This document shows, piece by piece, positions 26,208 through 37,737 of a stretch of 64,000 nucleotides of DNA; within the stretch, counting starts at the first letter, position 1; every line of letters begins with the position of its first letter. The translations under genes were made by a program, and so were the position numbers. This stretch comes from Ypsolopha sequella (taxonomy: Eukaryota; Arthropoda; Insecta; Lepidoptera; Ypsolophidae): the NCBI GenBank assembly GCA_934047225.1, contig OW203997.1, forward strand, positions 5,814,417-5,878,416. Reading direction: 5' to 3'. The notes below the pieces were generated by a model. It saw only the letters and a program-made list of their open reading frames with translations, was not told where the DNA came from and did no database searches.

Positions 26208-26219
26208 GGTCTTGATACT

Positions 26220-29090
26220 ACGTAAAATTAATTTTATACGTAGTATATGCCAATTATTACTGAACTCAAAAAACTCGGATACAGTTTAATTTTGAGGAAG
26301 ACTATGCAAAACATTAACTGATTCTGAGGTACTTTAAAAAAACAAGAGTGGGTTATCCAAAGATGATCTACAAAACACCGACCAAGTGCACCCCAACGAT
26401 ATACAGGTTAGTGGATATATTGTGTAAAACAAGCAACAAAACCTGAGATAGTCTTGGTGTAGATCAAGACCGTCTCGCCTCTAGCCGGTTAGGTTATCAT
26501 CTCGGCCCATCGGCGACCACCGGCGGCGCATTTTGCATATCGTCCACTCCACGGTACGCTATCTCAACCTGTTGCATTGCAACTTGCAGCGTGCCACTTC
26601 TGCGAACCGTTAGATCGAGTCCTTTTTAAAGACTTTTGACGTCTCAGTCGAGAATCGTTGCCTTTTTCTAGGTGAAGCTTCCGTCATGGTGTTAAATGGG
26701 TTTTTGATTTGCTTTAGTAACTAGCTTTTTATTGTGTATTTTTTGTATAAAATTTTCCACGTCTTTGAGGATATCTGGATTTAACATGTTCGGACTGCTC
26801 TTGATTTTGGATTCTTTTGATTTCAATATTTGGCATATTTGGCGTGCACTAGTTATTGATGATGTAATCAATACTATAAAAGTTTGCATAAACCCTATTA
26901 AATTAAACGTTTAACTATGAATATGCATATTGCTATTGCTTGCATTAACGAAAATTGGGTAAAAATACTTGCCTAAGAGTTTAGTGTTGTATTATTCCAT
27001 ATTGTGCTGATATTCTTGTCTGTTTTAGCAACCTATTCAGTATTTTGTTGATGCTTGTACGAGTACGAATGTTCGGTTGTGTTCAAAGAGGTTGAATTAT
27101 CCACGGTTGTCTAATCGCCCCGAGTTGTTGATGGTTACGCTTGCACAGCCCACGTTTGCTCGATAATTCGCTGACAGATCTATTTATTAAACGATTATAA
27201 AGCACTATGTGATAATATTGTGGTGTGAATAATGTTGGAGAGCGAGATACAGTCCTTTGTAAGCTTTTCTTTATGGTGGAGCTATTATAATACAGAGAGA
27301 GACACCAACTTTTCTACGCTAGGAACCTAAATATCTTGATTTTAAACCACAGGGCGTCGTTATTGTTGTATTGTTATCAGGTCAACTCAAATTAACGGAC
27401 TATGAATAAGAAAATATCAAAACTAAACACCTGCTGCTTACCAGATGGCCCGTAAAAAGCTTATTAATAACCTTTGTACATCACTCTCACTTTCCCTGCA
27501 AGCCTGCACCATCTTTTTCTTGATTAAAATTCCCCACGACGCGTTCCGTCTTATTGTAATTCAGAAATGCTGCAGCACAGTCCTCCAATCAAGTCTTTAT
27601 TACTTACATTCTTAACTTGACAACTCAATGCTACTCTATAAGGAATTGCAATGAGCACAGATCAAAATATACAACTACCCACGCGGAGATTTAAAATTAC
27701 AGAGATAGCCTTTTGTAGAAGAACCCCCAAACGAATTTGCGAATTTCGAAAGGCATAATTAATTACTTGCAGAGTTTGCAGATGGTGCTGCGTTTAAATT
27801 TAACGTAGGTTTGAAGCTATATAAATTATTGTGTAGTTTTATGATATCAATTATAAATTTATTTGAGGAATACACAAGAAACGAAATTCATTGTGAAGTC
27901 TTAGATTTCCATTAAAAAAAACAACATCAAGCCTTTTTTGGTGGGTTACAAGTTACAAAAATCTAAATGATGTTGTAGTTTTCTTATCCATTGAACTGGA
28001 AGGTAAATTAAAACTTGAACCATCAAGGATTAATCTATCTTCATCGTGTTTATATTGTTATATTCTTTATAATGACGCCTTCTACACTTTTCAATATAAC
28101 TTGCGTGGTTATTTTATTGAGTAGCATTGTTTTTAATAAAACACAATGATTGGTTTATTGTTCATCTTCATTTAAGTTTTATACTCATCTACTTAAATAG
28201 GCATCTAATATAACATGTAATTTGGTCTAAGTGGGAGTTAAGTACAAAATCAGATAAGTGTCTAATAGACGCCCACCAGCCTAAACAATAGACGAACGTT
28301 GTGCAAAACTGTATTGCAGCTATTGAGAATTACCTATCATCAAGTTGTTAAAGAAAATCTCTAGTCAGTGATCGATGACTGATTCTAGATCAGATAATTC
28401 GCGCTTTGGTTTTGCTAGAAACTAAAATCAGAGGGCATTTTCTGGGGTTTATCTATTCTTGTAACGTTTGCAGCTATTGTATGTTAATGGCTCTAGGAAG
28501 TGGCTTTTAAGATAGAATTCTTTGTCTTTGTTTAATTCAAACAAGTATAAGATAATATTCAACGTTTTAAGCTACTTAATTAAGCAGTTGGTGTTACGCA
28601 TTATCTTAATGTAATTATCATGTTTTCAACTACCTCAGTCGTTAAATTTAAAATGGAAATAAAACTGTTCAGTAACCTTGTCAATAAAATGTTATGAAGT
28701 CCGCAATTTACTTTATTGTCTACCTACATGTTACCAAAATTACGAATCTCGTGAGTGAACTTAATCGGATTATTTATGTGATCGTCACGACTGGATACAA
28801 CCATGCCAAGGACTTGTATTTAGATTTCACTAATGTGCGCTATTCATAACAATAATAATAGAGAGAATACTTAATGTTGTGATATAGCAAACGTAGCACA
28901 ACCGGTGGTCTTTACTATAAAAGTGGCGCCAGTGAACAAAGAGTCTGCCAAGGCCCCTTGTAAAGCTATGAATTGAAATTGAAATACTATTCATTCAAAA
29001 TATGATTAGTTAATGTCTCCTTTATATTTCTTGTAAGTATCGTTTTACTTTCAAAGTCACAGGTAAAGCACAGAGCTTTCTATAAAACAA
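26220..29090. other. Intronic or intergenic sequence with one weak first-exon candidate
   Basis: Mostly unique sequence. ATG at 27232 opens MLESEIQSF and is followed by TTT|GTAAGC at 27259, ending in phase 0 like the 17.5-kb exon. It could therefore be an alternative first exon splicing to 53116, but the donor is only moderate and chance is a real explanation. A GC-richer patch at 26490-26640 ('ccgtctcgcctctagccgg', 'cggcgcattttgcatatcg') is unexplained. Confidence 0.3.
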
Positions 29091-29185
29091 AGCAGTTTTG
29101 AAAAGCATCATTGCTAAAATGGCCTCACGACGAATATTAATCGACTTTCAGAAGCGTATTCTACTATCAGGTCCAAGACCTCCTT

Positions 29186-29389
29186 TTAGTCCCACTTTAA
29201 ATGGTGTCGCGGAGATAACAATAACTCTTGTTGATCCACATGCACTTTCAAAAGTACCTGCTCGTCACGTTTTAATCTGACCTCTGCAGGGTCTATAAAT
29301 TTCGTTTCCCGATAATGTTTCTGTAGGCGATCGACAAGTCTGGTCTCAGGTGGTGTCGGTCGGGGTCCACTTTCGGCCACTTTCTCCAT
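29186..29389 (-). CDS. Small unidentified ORF (67 aa) behind a DRE-like site
   Basis: The frame runs from ATG at 29389 to a stop at 29186. It encodes a charged, helix-rich peptide (motifs DRLQKHYRETKF, DPAEVRLKRDEQ) whose composition looks like real protein. About 53 bp upstream lies TATCGATA (29442-29449), the DREF-type element common in insect housekeeping promoters. Past the stop, protein-like sequence continues in another frame toward 29110 with a further in-frame stop, so this may be a frameshifted gene fragment or retrocopy. No domain is recognised and function is unknown. Confidence 0.3.
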   Translation of the reverse strand: MEKVAESGPRPTPPETRLVDRLQKHYRETKFIDPAEVRLKRDEQVLLKVHVDQQELLLSPRHHLKWD

Positions 29390-30760
29390 GCCACAAAAAG
29401 CAGAACGAGACCTTCCAGCCGCAACGTCTATTGATTGCGCTTATCGATAAACCGGAATTTAAAAGTGCACATGTTGATGGCGTGTGGTGAAGATGGCCGT
29501 CACAGTCGCTGGTTGATTGGAAGACGTTATTTTTCAGGGGTCCTTGGATATAAAGTAACGTGAAAACGACTTTTAAAAGATTTTTGTGCTGAGTAAATCC
29601 TATTATATTTATTGTTTTATATATAAATTATTAATTTAATAATTTTGTAAGTATTTTTATTTTATTTTTTTATATTTTTTTTCTTTTTTTTGTATTAAAT
29701 TATATTATTGACTCAATAAAACACATTTTCTTGTAGTGAACTTTTTCATGTTTGTAAGTTATTAAATTAGTAAATTTTCTTATGTCACACAAAGACAATT
29801 TCGTTTTATCAATAAATTTTGTTACATCGCATGTGTCGCAACTCGCGGCCTCTGACGGAAGATCAGCGTCACAGTTCTGCTGTGGCATTTTGCTGAGTCC
29901 GAGACCTTTTTGTTGGCTGCATCTTATAAACTACCTAGTTATATGTATAAGCCTTAAACTATTCATTATTAAGAGTATTTGGTTTTTTGTAATGGTGTAG
30001 CTCTCAAAATAAACACATTTTCTTTCTTCTTTCTTTCTTTCTATTACTACTTAATACTAGGCTAGTCATATCTTACATTCGAAATTACAATAATTGTGGT
30101 AAACTTGCTTTTTTGATATGTTGTTTAAGTCCTCTTAGATAGTATTTTTCCAGATTCGCAGCACTTTAAAATATACGTGGTTTGAGTTATTGCTGAAAAA
30201 CCGCTAATTTTTTTCACTTTTTTTAGTTTTATGAAAAAAAAAACACATAGGAAGGATTTGAAGAGAAAAGTTTATAAACCTTTTTTAAAGTAGATGAAAT
30301 TTCCAATAGTTTGAGCTGTAATTCAGTTTTCTAGGTGTTATAGCTCCTAAGATACAAGGTTCCCAAAATATGCATTTTTTTTCCAAAAAGTAAAAAAATA
30401 GGAAATGGCCATTTTTCGACCAAAATATCAGGTATAATGAGGCATCTACGGAGAAATTAATGGGAAATGAAGTTGTAGCAAATTTAATTACCTTGATTTT
30501 AAGACTAAAGGTGTCTCCGTAGGCGTGATAGATTGTTTGATCACGACCATAAACCAAACACACCTAAAATTGAGTGTTATAGGGAAGTTACAATAAAATT
30601 ACTAGAATACTTCTCAATGTGTTTATTATCAATTTACTATGCTAATACAAATTTAATTTAAGTGAAAAAAAGAGAAATCAACAAAAACACTTATAAAAAC
30701 TATCATTTTAAAAACCTTATATAATTTTACATGTAACTAGGCTCACCACCTCTGTTGGTC

Positions 30761-32350
30761 TTAAATTAACGTACGCGTCTTCTTTGAGGGCCCAGGAGTA
30801 TCAATATCAACTTCGTCGAGAGGGGGGATGTCGATGGAGAGGTTGGTGCCTATTTGAAGAGCACGAGAGACATCAAACACTTCTTCCATAGCATCATCGG
30901 GGTCGTCTCCATCTTCTTCTACATCCTCGATTGGTGGGACATTCGTGCACTCACTCCTCTTAAAATATTTACAGAATGTAGAGCACTTCATCCCAGCCTT
31001 CCTGCAAGAGCAAGACCCAGTACAACCTTTCTTACACTTGCAGGATAGGCTTTTCAGAAGTAATTGAGGGGCTGGGGGCATAAATGTCGTGATTGGCATC
31101 AAATCTGAGTCTGTTTGATGCCAACCCCAATCAGTAAGGGTCTTGTGCACCCCCAACCACTGTTGAACCTGGTAGTAGCTTCTGAAGGAATGAAACTTGG
31201 CTGCGTCTTTGGTAGGTGGAAGGCAAGCTTAATTTATTTTGTTGCTCGCTGAGGCCTACACAAATAGGGTATAGCGCAGAGTATTGAGAGCTTCTCTGCC
31301 ATCTCCGCCATACATAGCAATTAAAAATGCCTCGCCTGCACTCTCGATCTCTTCTGGAAGGGAATCTGGCTGCAGGAACACTTCCAGCTGTTGAACGAGG
31401 CCGGGGTTTTGTTTAAGGATATAAATGAATTTCAGTTTTCCCTGCCCAAAAAGGGCCGAGGTAGTGTCACACCTACTGAATGCATGAAGGATAAGCACCA
31501 CGCCTGGTGGAAGGCCATCAATCCCGCTATTGAATGAGGTGGAGGAAAACGGTGGAATCTGCTGCCACTTTTATGAAGACGTACGTTGGCAAAGGTGGAG
31601 CCTAGTCCATTAAGAATGCAGAGTAAATCAATGTCCTCTCCAAAAATGATGACATTGGCAAACGCTTGATTTTTTGAAACTACCGTCTCCACAATCAATA
31701 CATCGGCATCCTATTCTGCTTGCTTGGCTTCTACTCCGTGCCTCTGGAACTTATCCATCAAATTATTATTATATCTTTGCAGTATAGAAACGCAGAAAGA
31801 AAAGTAAATCTGGGTGTGAGGAGCTCTGAACCGGGAATCGAACCCGGGACCTCTCGCTTGCTGGGCGATTGCTCTAACCTCTGAGCTATCCAGGTCTCAA
31901 CATAACTCGTGAATCGTTTTCATCCATCAACATTCTTTTCATGCGTTCCTTGTTGCTTCCATTGGACAGGAATGTCACCTGGGGTGCTTTGACTATGGTG
32001 TGCCTCTCGAATAATATACTCCCTGACAATGATCGGTAGCGAAGAGATCGCTCAGCACTTTAAGTGCTTTTCAGAGCTGCATTGTCAGGATACCCATCAA
32101 AAACCACGGAGACATTAGAACCGAACTGGTTCATAACAAAGGAAGTGTATCACGTGAGAATTGCTTGAATGGAATTATTGGGATGCCACATAACTTTGTG
32201 CAGCAGATACCCGCCGTCTACCACAATGAAGTTACCACATTGATTCAGTGAAATATTTGTACTGACAGGCTCAAAGGCAGTATAAAAGGTTGACTTCTTC
32301 CCTTTCCTCATTCCTTCTTCTGTAAATAATTTCCCCCGTAAATAACTCAT
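30761..32350 (-). pseudogene. Decayed PIN/XPG-like nuclease with Cys-rich C-terminus
   Basis: Reading from 32350 downward, successive frames give an N-terminal piece with VVDGGYLLHKVMW (32350-32150) and then VVFDGYPDNAA (about 32075). Next come DADVLIVETV and IIFGEDIDLLCIL (31710-31600), HAFSRCDTTSALFGQGK (31485-31430), and last a 131-aa frame (31156-30761). That frame has WGWHQTD, PPAPQLLLK and a dense cysteine block (CKCKKGCTGSCSCRKAG). The Asp-rich motifs fit the PIN/FLAP nuclease fold, and the order matches a widespread invertebrate family usually annotated as uncharacterised. Breaks are a TAA about 20 codons past VVFDGYP, a TAG before DADVLIV, frameshifts near 32150 and 31490, a stop near 31256, and a SINE insertion. 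It is not functional, and the N-terminal part of the family protein is absent. Confidence 0.7.
31762..31921 (-). mobile_element. SINE-B (tRNA-headed) inserted in the nuclease pseudogene
   Basis: A 160-bp insertion on the minus strand has a tRNA-like head (box A 'tagctcagaggttagagc', box B 'ggttcgattcc') and a body 'gagctcctcacacccagatt'. The tail is a short (AAT)n. Perfect 9-bp target duplications ATCCATCAA flank it at 31753-31761 and 31922-31930. Removing it restores continuity of the nuclease frame at that point, so it arrived after the host element. A head-to-head pair of the same family is at 49229-49445. Confidence 0.85.
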
Positions 32351-32799
32351 TAATAAATTGCATTTTCCTACTTTTCAACGTTTTAGAAAAAAATACCAAA
32401 TTTTGGGAACCCTGTATCTTGGAATCTATAAGACCTAGAAAACTGAATTACAGCTCAAACTGTCGGGAAATTTGTCAACTTTAAAAAAGTCATAGTGACC
32501 TTTCTCGTCAGAGCCTTCCTGTGAGGTTCTTTTTGCATAAAATTAAAAAAAGTGAAAATATTTAGTGGTTTTTCAGCAATAACTCAACCCCCGTATATTT
32601 TAAAGTGCTGCGAATCTGGAAAAATACTATCTAAAAGGACCCAAACAACATATCAAAAAAGCTAGTTTACCACAATTATTGTAATTTCAGAGATTTTATG
32701 TGTACTTTATGACTGGCCTATACGTCTAATTCCACAAAACGCGATCACGCTCCGTATATATTGTACTTTAAGTGTTATTGAAATTTAATAACCGGGTTA

Positions 32800-33480
32800 A
32801 AAGTAATCCTAGCTGTTCTTCTGATCTTATAAAGGTGTTGTTCGTTCCTGCAGTCTCTCGTAATTTACATTACAGTTTGATTCGTTTGTTGTATGCATGT
32901 TCGATTGTGCGGACGGAACCATTTGCGTATGAAACACTTTTACTCTTGTTCGTTTTATTTTGTTTCTTCAGCCACCGTCTCCGCAACCCGTTCACTGGCA
33001 TTGTGCGATTGATTGCTTCGAGTTCGATTTTGTTCATCTTTTTTTGCGATAAAGTATTTTACCGCGAAAGTTATGTCAGCAAGTGCTTTCTTACATCCGG
33101 TTGTTAAAGGTCGTGTATTTTTATTAGCATCCATAATCATATTGTTATTTCAGTTTTGACTGTTGCGCTCAACATGGGGTTGTGAACTATGCTTTTTAGT
33201 ACAAAGCATATCTCCCCTTGCCTGCTTTTAATGGTTTGTTGAAAAGGTGATCTAAAATTAATTGTTATGGTTTTTTTTTATTTATACAAAGCGATGTCAA
33301 AATTATGAGCAGCTGGGTAAGGGCTTTGCTTTTTTTCACTGACATCTGCTCGCCACGTGCTTGCTTATGGTTACTAGTTTTTGTTGCCCTATCTAATTTG
33401 TCATTAAATTCAGTATACTCGTTGAATTTTTGGTAAAGTTCTGATGATTCATTATAGTCATCCATCATAGTTGACCCATT
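32800..33480 (-). pseudogene. Possible eroded coding remnant, unidentified
   Basis: On the minus strand two nearby frames, 33468-33265 (MMDDYNESSELYQKFNEY and onward) and 33140-32955 (MIMDANKNTRPL and onward), have charged, low-complexity-free composition. They lie in the same direction about 120 bp apart. No domain is recognised. They could be remains of a retroelement gag-like or host exon sequence, or chance frames. Confidence 0.2.
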
Positions 33481-34985
33481 TTAAGAATTATTCCTCATTA
33501 TTTCTTCTTAAATCCCGAAAGTCAAAACCAGTGGAGTACCCAGACGTATCAGCATTCATATCGATATCATGTCAATATATATCTATTGTGATATTCATTA
33601 AGACCTTTAGCATAATCGTCTAAGGTTTATTTAGACCGCCATTGCCATTACACATCGTAACATTTGTCGGTCGCAACGTGCGCCATCCATCTTGCGGCGT
33701 TGCACAAGGATGTGTTCTGGTACCCAAGTACATCACATTCGCCTCGTGCTGCTCTGTAAAGATTGTAATCGTCTAATTTATGATCTTGTCTGCGATCAAA
33801 CGATGCAGTTGTTTCGTTTTCATTATATGCACCTAGTTTACTGTGTGAATTTTAATAAGGACTTATGCGAAAATTATTTGTTGATAGATTGATGACTGTG
33901 ATTGAGAAATGTCTGACGTTCTGCGAGCGAGATGAATGAAAGGAATGTCCCTATTTATAATCAATAAATTATTAATAATATGCTTTATATTTAATTATTG
34001 TATTGCTTGAATTTCAATTTTATTGAAATTTTTTATTTTATCGCTGTATTTTTTAACAGAAGAATTTTGTAACGTTTTTCTAAACTATGTTTCTAAGTTG
34101 TAATGTTATACCTTTTAAATGAATAAAAAAATAATAATAGTAATTTGTAAGTCTATAGTTTATGGTAATAATAGTCATGTTTTTTTTTTAGATTAATTGC
34201 CGTTGGATGTTTTGTTCGTAGTCAAGAAGTCATTGTAAATGAGAGATATTTTTGCGAGAGAGCGTATTCCTTTCAAGGTAATTACTATATTTATTGTGCA
34301 GTAAATAACAGTAATTTTAATAAAAGGTGCAGTAAATAAGAAGGGTGGCTAAGTAGGCAGGTTTCTCTTGTTTCCCTTAATTGCATTGTCCAAAAGTGGG
34401 CCATTTAGCCAGAATCTTGAGAAAATTTCTACGGACCGCATTTTTGAGAATCTGTTAAGTCCCTGCGTGTTTGGGTGAAAGACGCTTGGAATGAAAATCG
34501 TCCATCTCGAATGGCATGCAACCGAAAAAACTGTAGCGGAAATTATTCATAATTCTGTACAGTGTAAATCTTGGGTAATAAAAGCCTGGGATATGGCTGG
34601 AGGCTGTTTTAAACATCGATTACCCCTTTCTCTCACAGTGTGTTAGAAAGGAACGGGTGCTTAGTGGGTCGGTATACACGTGCTAGCCCTGGCTTTGGTC
34701 GGAGCGTGGGAGAATGCCTCGGGGTGTCGCAAATCTGTTATTATGAGCCAGTTGTTTAGTGACATGCAAATTTGGATTTTTGCAACTGATTAGTTGTGAT
34801 GTTAGGGCGCAGTCAGAAAGACAAAGTGATGCATAATGAAGGCCATTTGGTGCTGTAACTGCTTTTTATACATACGTAGTTTACGCTTAATACACGTATA
34901 CTACGTAAATAGTCAAAAGTTAGAAATCTTTCGCTTCATCGCATCTCTGTCGAATTACTAGGAAAACTATTTTTTTTGCGAATAT
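33480..34985. other. No supported gene
   Basis: AT-rich sequence without inverted repeats, tandem repeats or recognisable coding. A GC-richer stretch near 34620-34740 is unassigned. A MITE begins at 34989. Confidence 0.4.
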
Positions 34986-34988
34986 ATA

Positions 34989-35250
34989 CAAGGTGACTTT
35001 TTCATCATCGTCCAAATTCATACTGGAGGCTTGATAAGTGACCAGTATCTTGGATCAATAACAATTTTTGTGAAATTCCTAAAATGAAATTTCGGCTTCC
35101 CATAGAAATTCACTCCCAGTCCCGAGTGAGTCACTATGGGGAGTCGAAATTTCATTTTACGAATTTCACCAAAATTGTTATTGATCCATGATACTGATCA
35201 CTTACCAAGCCACAAGTATGAATTTGGACGATGATCAAAAAGTCACCTTG
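34989..35250. mobile_element. 262-bp foldback MITE with TA target site
   Basis: Ends CAAGGTGACTTTTT and the complement are flanked by TA (34987-34988, 35251-35252). Inverted repeats of ~110 bp, with a few mismatches, leave a short centre near 35120 ('tcccagtcccgagtgag'). A distant relative lies at 58300-58571 ('gaattcatactcgaggct'). Confidence 0.85.
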
Positions 35251-35526
35251 TATAGGAAAGTATGCTATATAATATCATCAGTAAATGAAATTAAAACACT
35301 GTGCGAACTTTCACGATTTTCACCGCCGGTTTTTCAAAACATAAATCTTCTTAGAATCTAAAGCACTTACTTTACGAATGGACATGACATTAACATAGAC
35401 ATGCAAAGAAAGAAACCAAAGTTAATACAAATCTTGATAACTTTTTTACGAAAGTGCTTCAAACTGTAGGTTGGTAACTAGAAATGTTTGTGTCAAACTA
35501 CATACCTCCAACCTGCCCCTCTATTA

Positions 35527-35741
35527 TGTATCTGTATTTGGTTGCTAACTGGAGAAGGCACCCCTATCATCAAAAACATAGATAAAAACTGAACTTTCAA
35601 AATTGCGTTTAGTGTGTATTGAACTATTAACAAACTGTGTCGTCACTTCAAGTGCGAACATATCCTTACACAATCGGAATTCGATAGTGTATCTATGTTT
35701 TTGATGATAGGCACCCAGTCCAGTTGGTAACTAAAGATATA
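35527..35741. mobile_element. 'catcaaaaacatagata' MITE, copy 1
   Basis: The inverted ends contain 'tatcatcaaaaacatagata' and its complement near 35565 and 35695, plus 'ggttgctaac'/'gttggtaac' further out. The interior 'cacttcaagtgcgaacata' is inverted relative to copy 2 at 45709-45915. The right edge touches the next MITE, so the two sit head to tail. Confidence 0.75.
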
Positions 35742-36196
35742 CAGGGTGATTGGTAATTTGACCTATTCCTTTAAAGGGGTTATACTAGGGATCATTTCCA
35801 ACAAATAATGCCTATCAACTAGGGGTCGAAAATGATAATTTTTTTTCAAGTAAAACACGTCTATATTTCAAAAAATACAAAATAAAAAAGGTTTTCTTTC
35901 CACTTAGGACCTTTAAATTCTGAGATTATGGGAATTCAGGGCACTTATTTTTTTTATTAATCATCAATCATCTATCATTGGTCAGAAATGTAATAAATAA
36001 GTGCTGAGAGAGGAATAGTTATTTTTAAATTTTATTTATTTTTGGTTATTAGTCTGAAAGTTTGAAAAGTAATACAAAAACCTTCGTAACTCGGAGACCA
36101 TTCATTTTCGACACCTAGTTGATAGGACTTAATTCGTTGGAAATGATCTCTAGTATAACCCCTTTCAAGGAATAGGTCGAATTACCAATCACCCTG
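35742..36196. mobile_element. 455-bp TIR element starting CAGGGTG, TA target site
   Basis: Ends CAGGGTGATTGGTAATTTG and the complement are flanked by TA (35740-35741, 36197-36198). Inverted repeats of ~100 bp include 'ggggttatactag' and 'gataggcattatttg'-type sequence. It is non-coding. A CAGGGTG start at TA sites also marks the element at 47298. Confidence 0.85.
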
Positions 36197-36961
36197 TATA
36201 ACAGGCCCGCTGCTGGTGAAGTTAACTGTGGACAAGTTTTCTCGAAGTTAGGAGAAGCTCATGCTGGAGATTCGGTTCTACAGTTAATTCTACCAGGTCA
36301 TTAGGAAGGTACCCTATCGTTTAAAAAAAAGATACATCGCTATTTGTCAAAAGATCAACAAAATAAAAAGATACAATGACAATGTCCGGTAAGTTGCTTT
36401 GTAATTAATAATTTATGGATAATATAAACAAAAAATACAAATACATACGATATATTTCGGCTCCTTTTATCATCGTCATTGTAATTAATAGGTGTATATC
36501 GCAAATTTTACTCAAACATTGATAGTTGAATGAAGCTTCAATAGCGTTAGTCTCCTCATAAATCATGTGCAAGCGCATGGTGTTAGCCACCCAAGACGAA
36601 GACCAACAGTGACTTTTCTATCGGTATATTGAAAAGTAATTCATATTGCACTGATATAAGGCTTAAAAATATTCTATTAACTTGAATAGGTAAGTTTGTG
36701 TGTCTATGTAGGTCGTCAGTCCACAAGCTTCGGATGTGTCGAGCAAGTGTATGTACAAAAAAAGACATTGTACTATCGAAGACATTGCTGCCAACCCCTT
36801 CTGCCTTTATTACCATTGTAATATGAGCGAAAAGTGGGCTGGCGGGTTTTTCGGGATATTGTGTTCTAGGTTAGTTTGGCATCGGCTGGTTTATTTTGCG
36901 GATGATGATGGTGTAAAAGGAATAAAATATCCGATTGTTTAGAACTATTTATTAATAGTAG

Positions 36962-37372
36962 TTTAAGCTACAAGGGCGAAAAGGAATAAATTACGAGGAC
37001 GTAACCGAGGACGTAAACGTAACCGAGTAATTTATTGCTCTTACGCCCGTATATCATACTACGTTTGTCAATGCATAGTGTGAGGAAATAAAATAAATAT
37101 AATTAAAGAAAACAAATTAATTATTAAAGTTGAAAGTTACATTGTTACAATTTTGCAAGTTAATTGTTAGCTCAAAAGGACTGTATCCAGAGCCGTTAAA
37201 CAGTGGAAAAAAAAAGTATAACATTTATGGTACACAGGAAAGGTTGCAGGTTAGCAAACTTCTTGAAAAAAAATAAAAAAAAAATAAAGCCCTAGGGCAA
37301 AATAATCGACTTTCTGTTCGGTTTTGATGCATACACAGTGGGCCTTTACGAGCACTTGTATTGAAAAACATA
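36962..37372 (+). repeat. Dispersed repeat family R1, copy 3
   Basis: Begins 'ctacaagggcgaaaaggaa', contains a local duplication of 'acgtaaccgaggacgtaa', then 'tatcatactacgtttgtc', 'ggactgtatccagagccg' and 'ttcggttttgatgcat'. This is the longest copy and shows both termini. A weaker relative ('caatgcattttgcgaggaa') follows at 37640-37720. Confidence 0.7.
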
Positions 37373-37737
37373 TAATCTGTAGACCAACAAAATACAAGTA
37401 AAACGATCTGCGGAAAATTCGAATAAAATAATTTCGCTTAGAAATGACAAATGGTATTCAATACATATGTATGTACCTATATATCTTACCGGCCAAACCC
37501 AAATAGTGGGGACAAAATGACAAGTAATCAACTTAGGGCCGATTTTTCAATTGACAGATAATAGTTATTTAAGATACACGTGCGGAAAGTAAGGTTTTAT
37601 ACGAATAAGTGCCAAATTGAAAACACGAGCGCAGCGAGTGTTTTCATTGGCACGCATTCGGATAAAAACCTTTTACGCTCAAGTATCTTACAAAATTTTT
37701 CAATGCATTTTGCGAGGAAATACAACAAAAAAATAAG

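Larger units (their letters stand above)
30058..32720. mobile_element. 2.66-kb DNA transposon with ~330-bp terminal inverted repeats
   Basis: The left arm (about 30058-30390) begins TAGGCTAGTCAT and contains 'gaaattacaataattgtgg' and 'gagctgtaattcagttttc'. The right arm (about 32370-32720) carries the same sequences inverted, with roughly 10-15% differences and small gaps. Both ends abut TAC on the outside (30055-30057 and 32721-32723), consistent with a 3-bp target duplication, though 3 bp can occur by chance. Between the arms lies a decayed nuclease gene on the minus strand. A 3-bp duplication together with an XPG-type nuclease and Cys-rich module recalls the Academ superfamily; that assignment is inference, as no transposase core is recognised here. 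Confidence 0.7.

Noticed and set aside
32772..33107. 111-codon plus-strand frame
   Set aside because: Hydrophobic, Phe-rich and low in charge, opposite a more protein-like minus-strand frame, with no start context or splice signals. Treated as chance.
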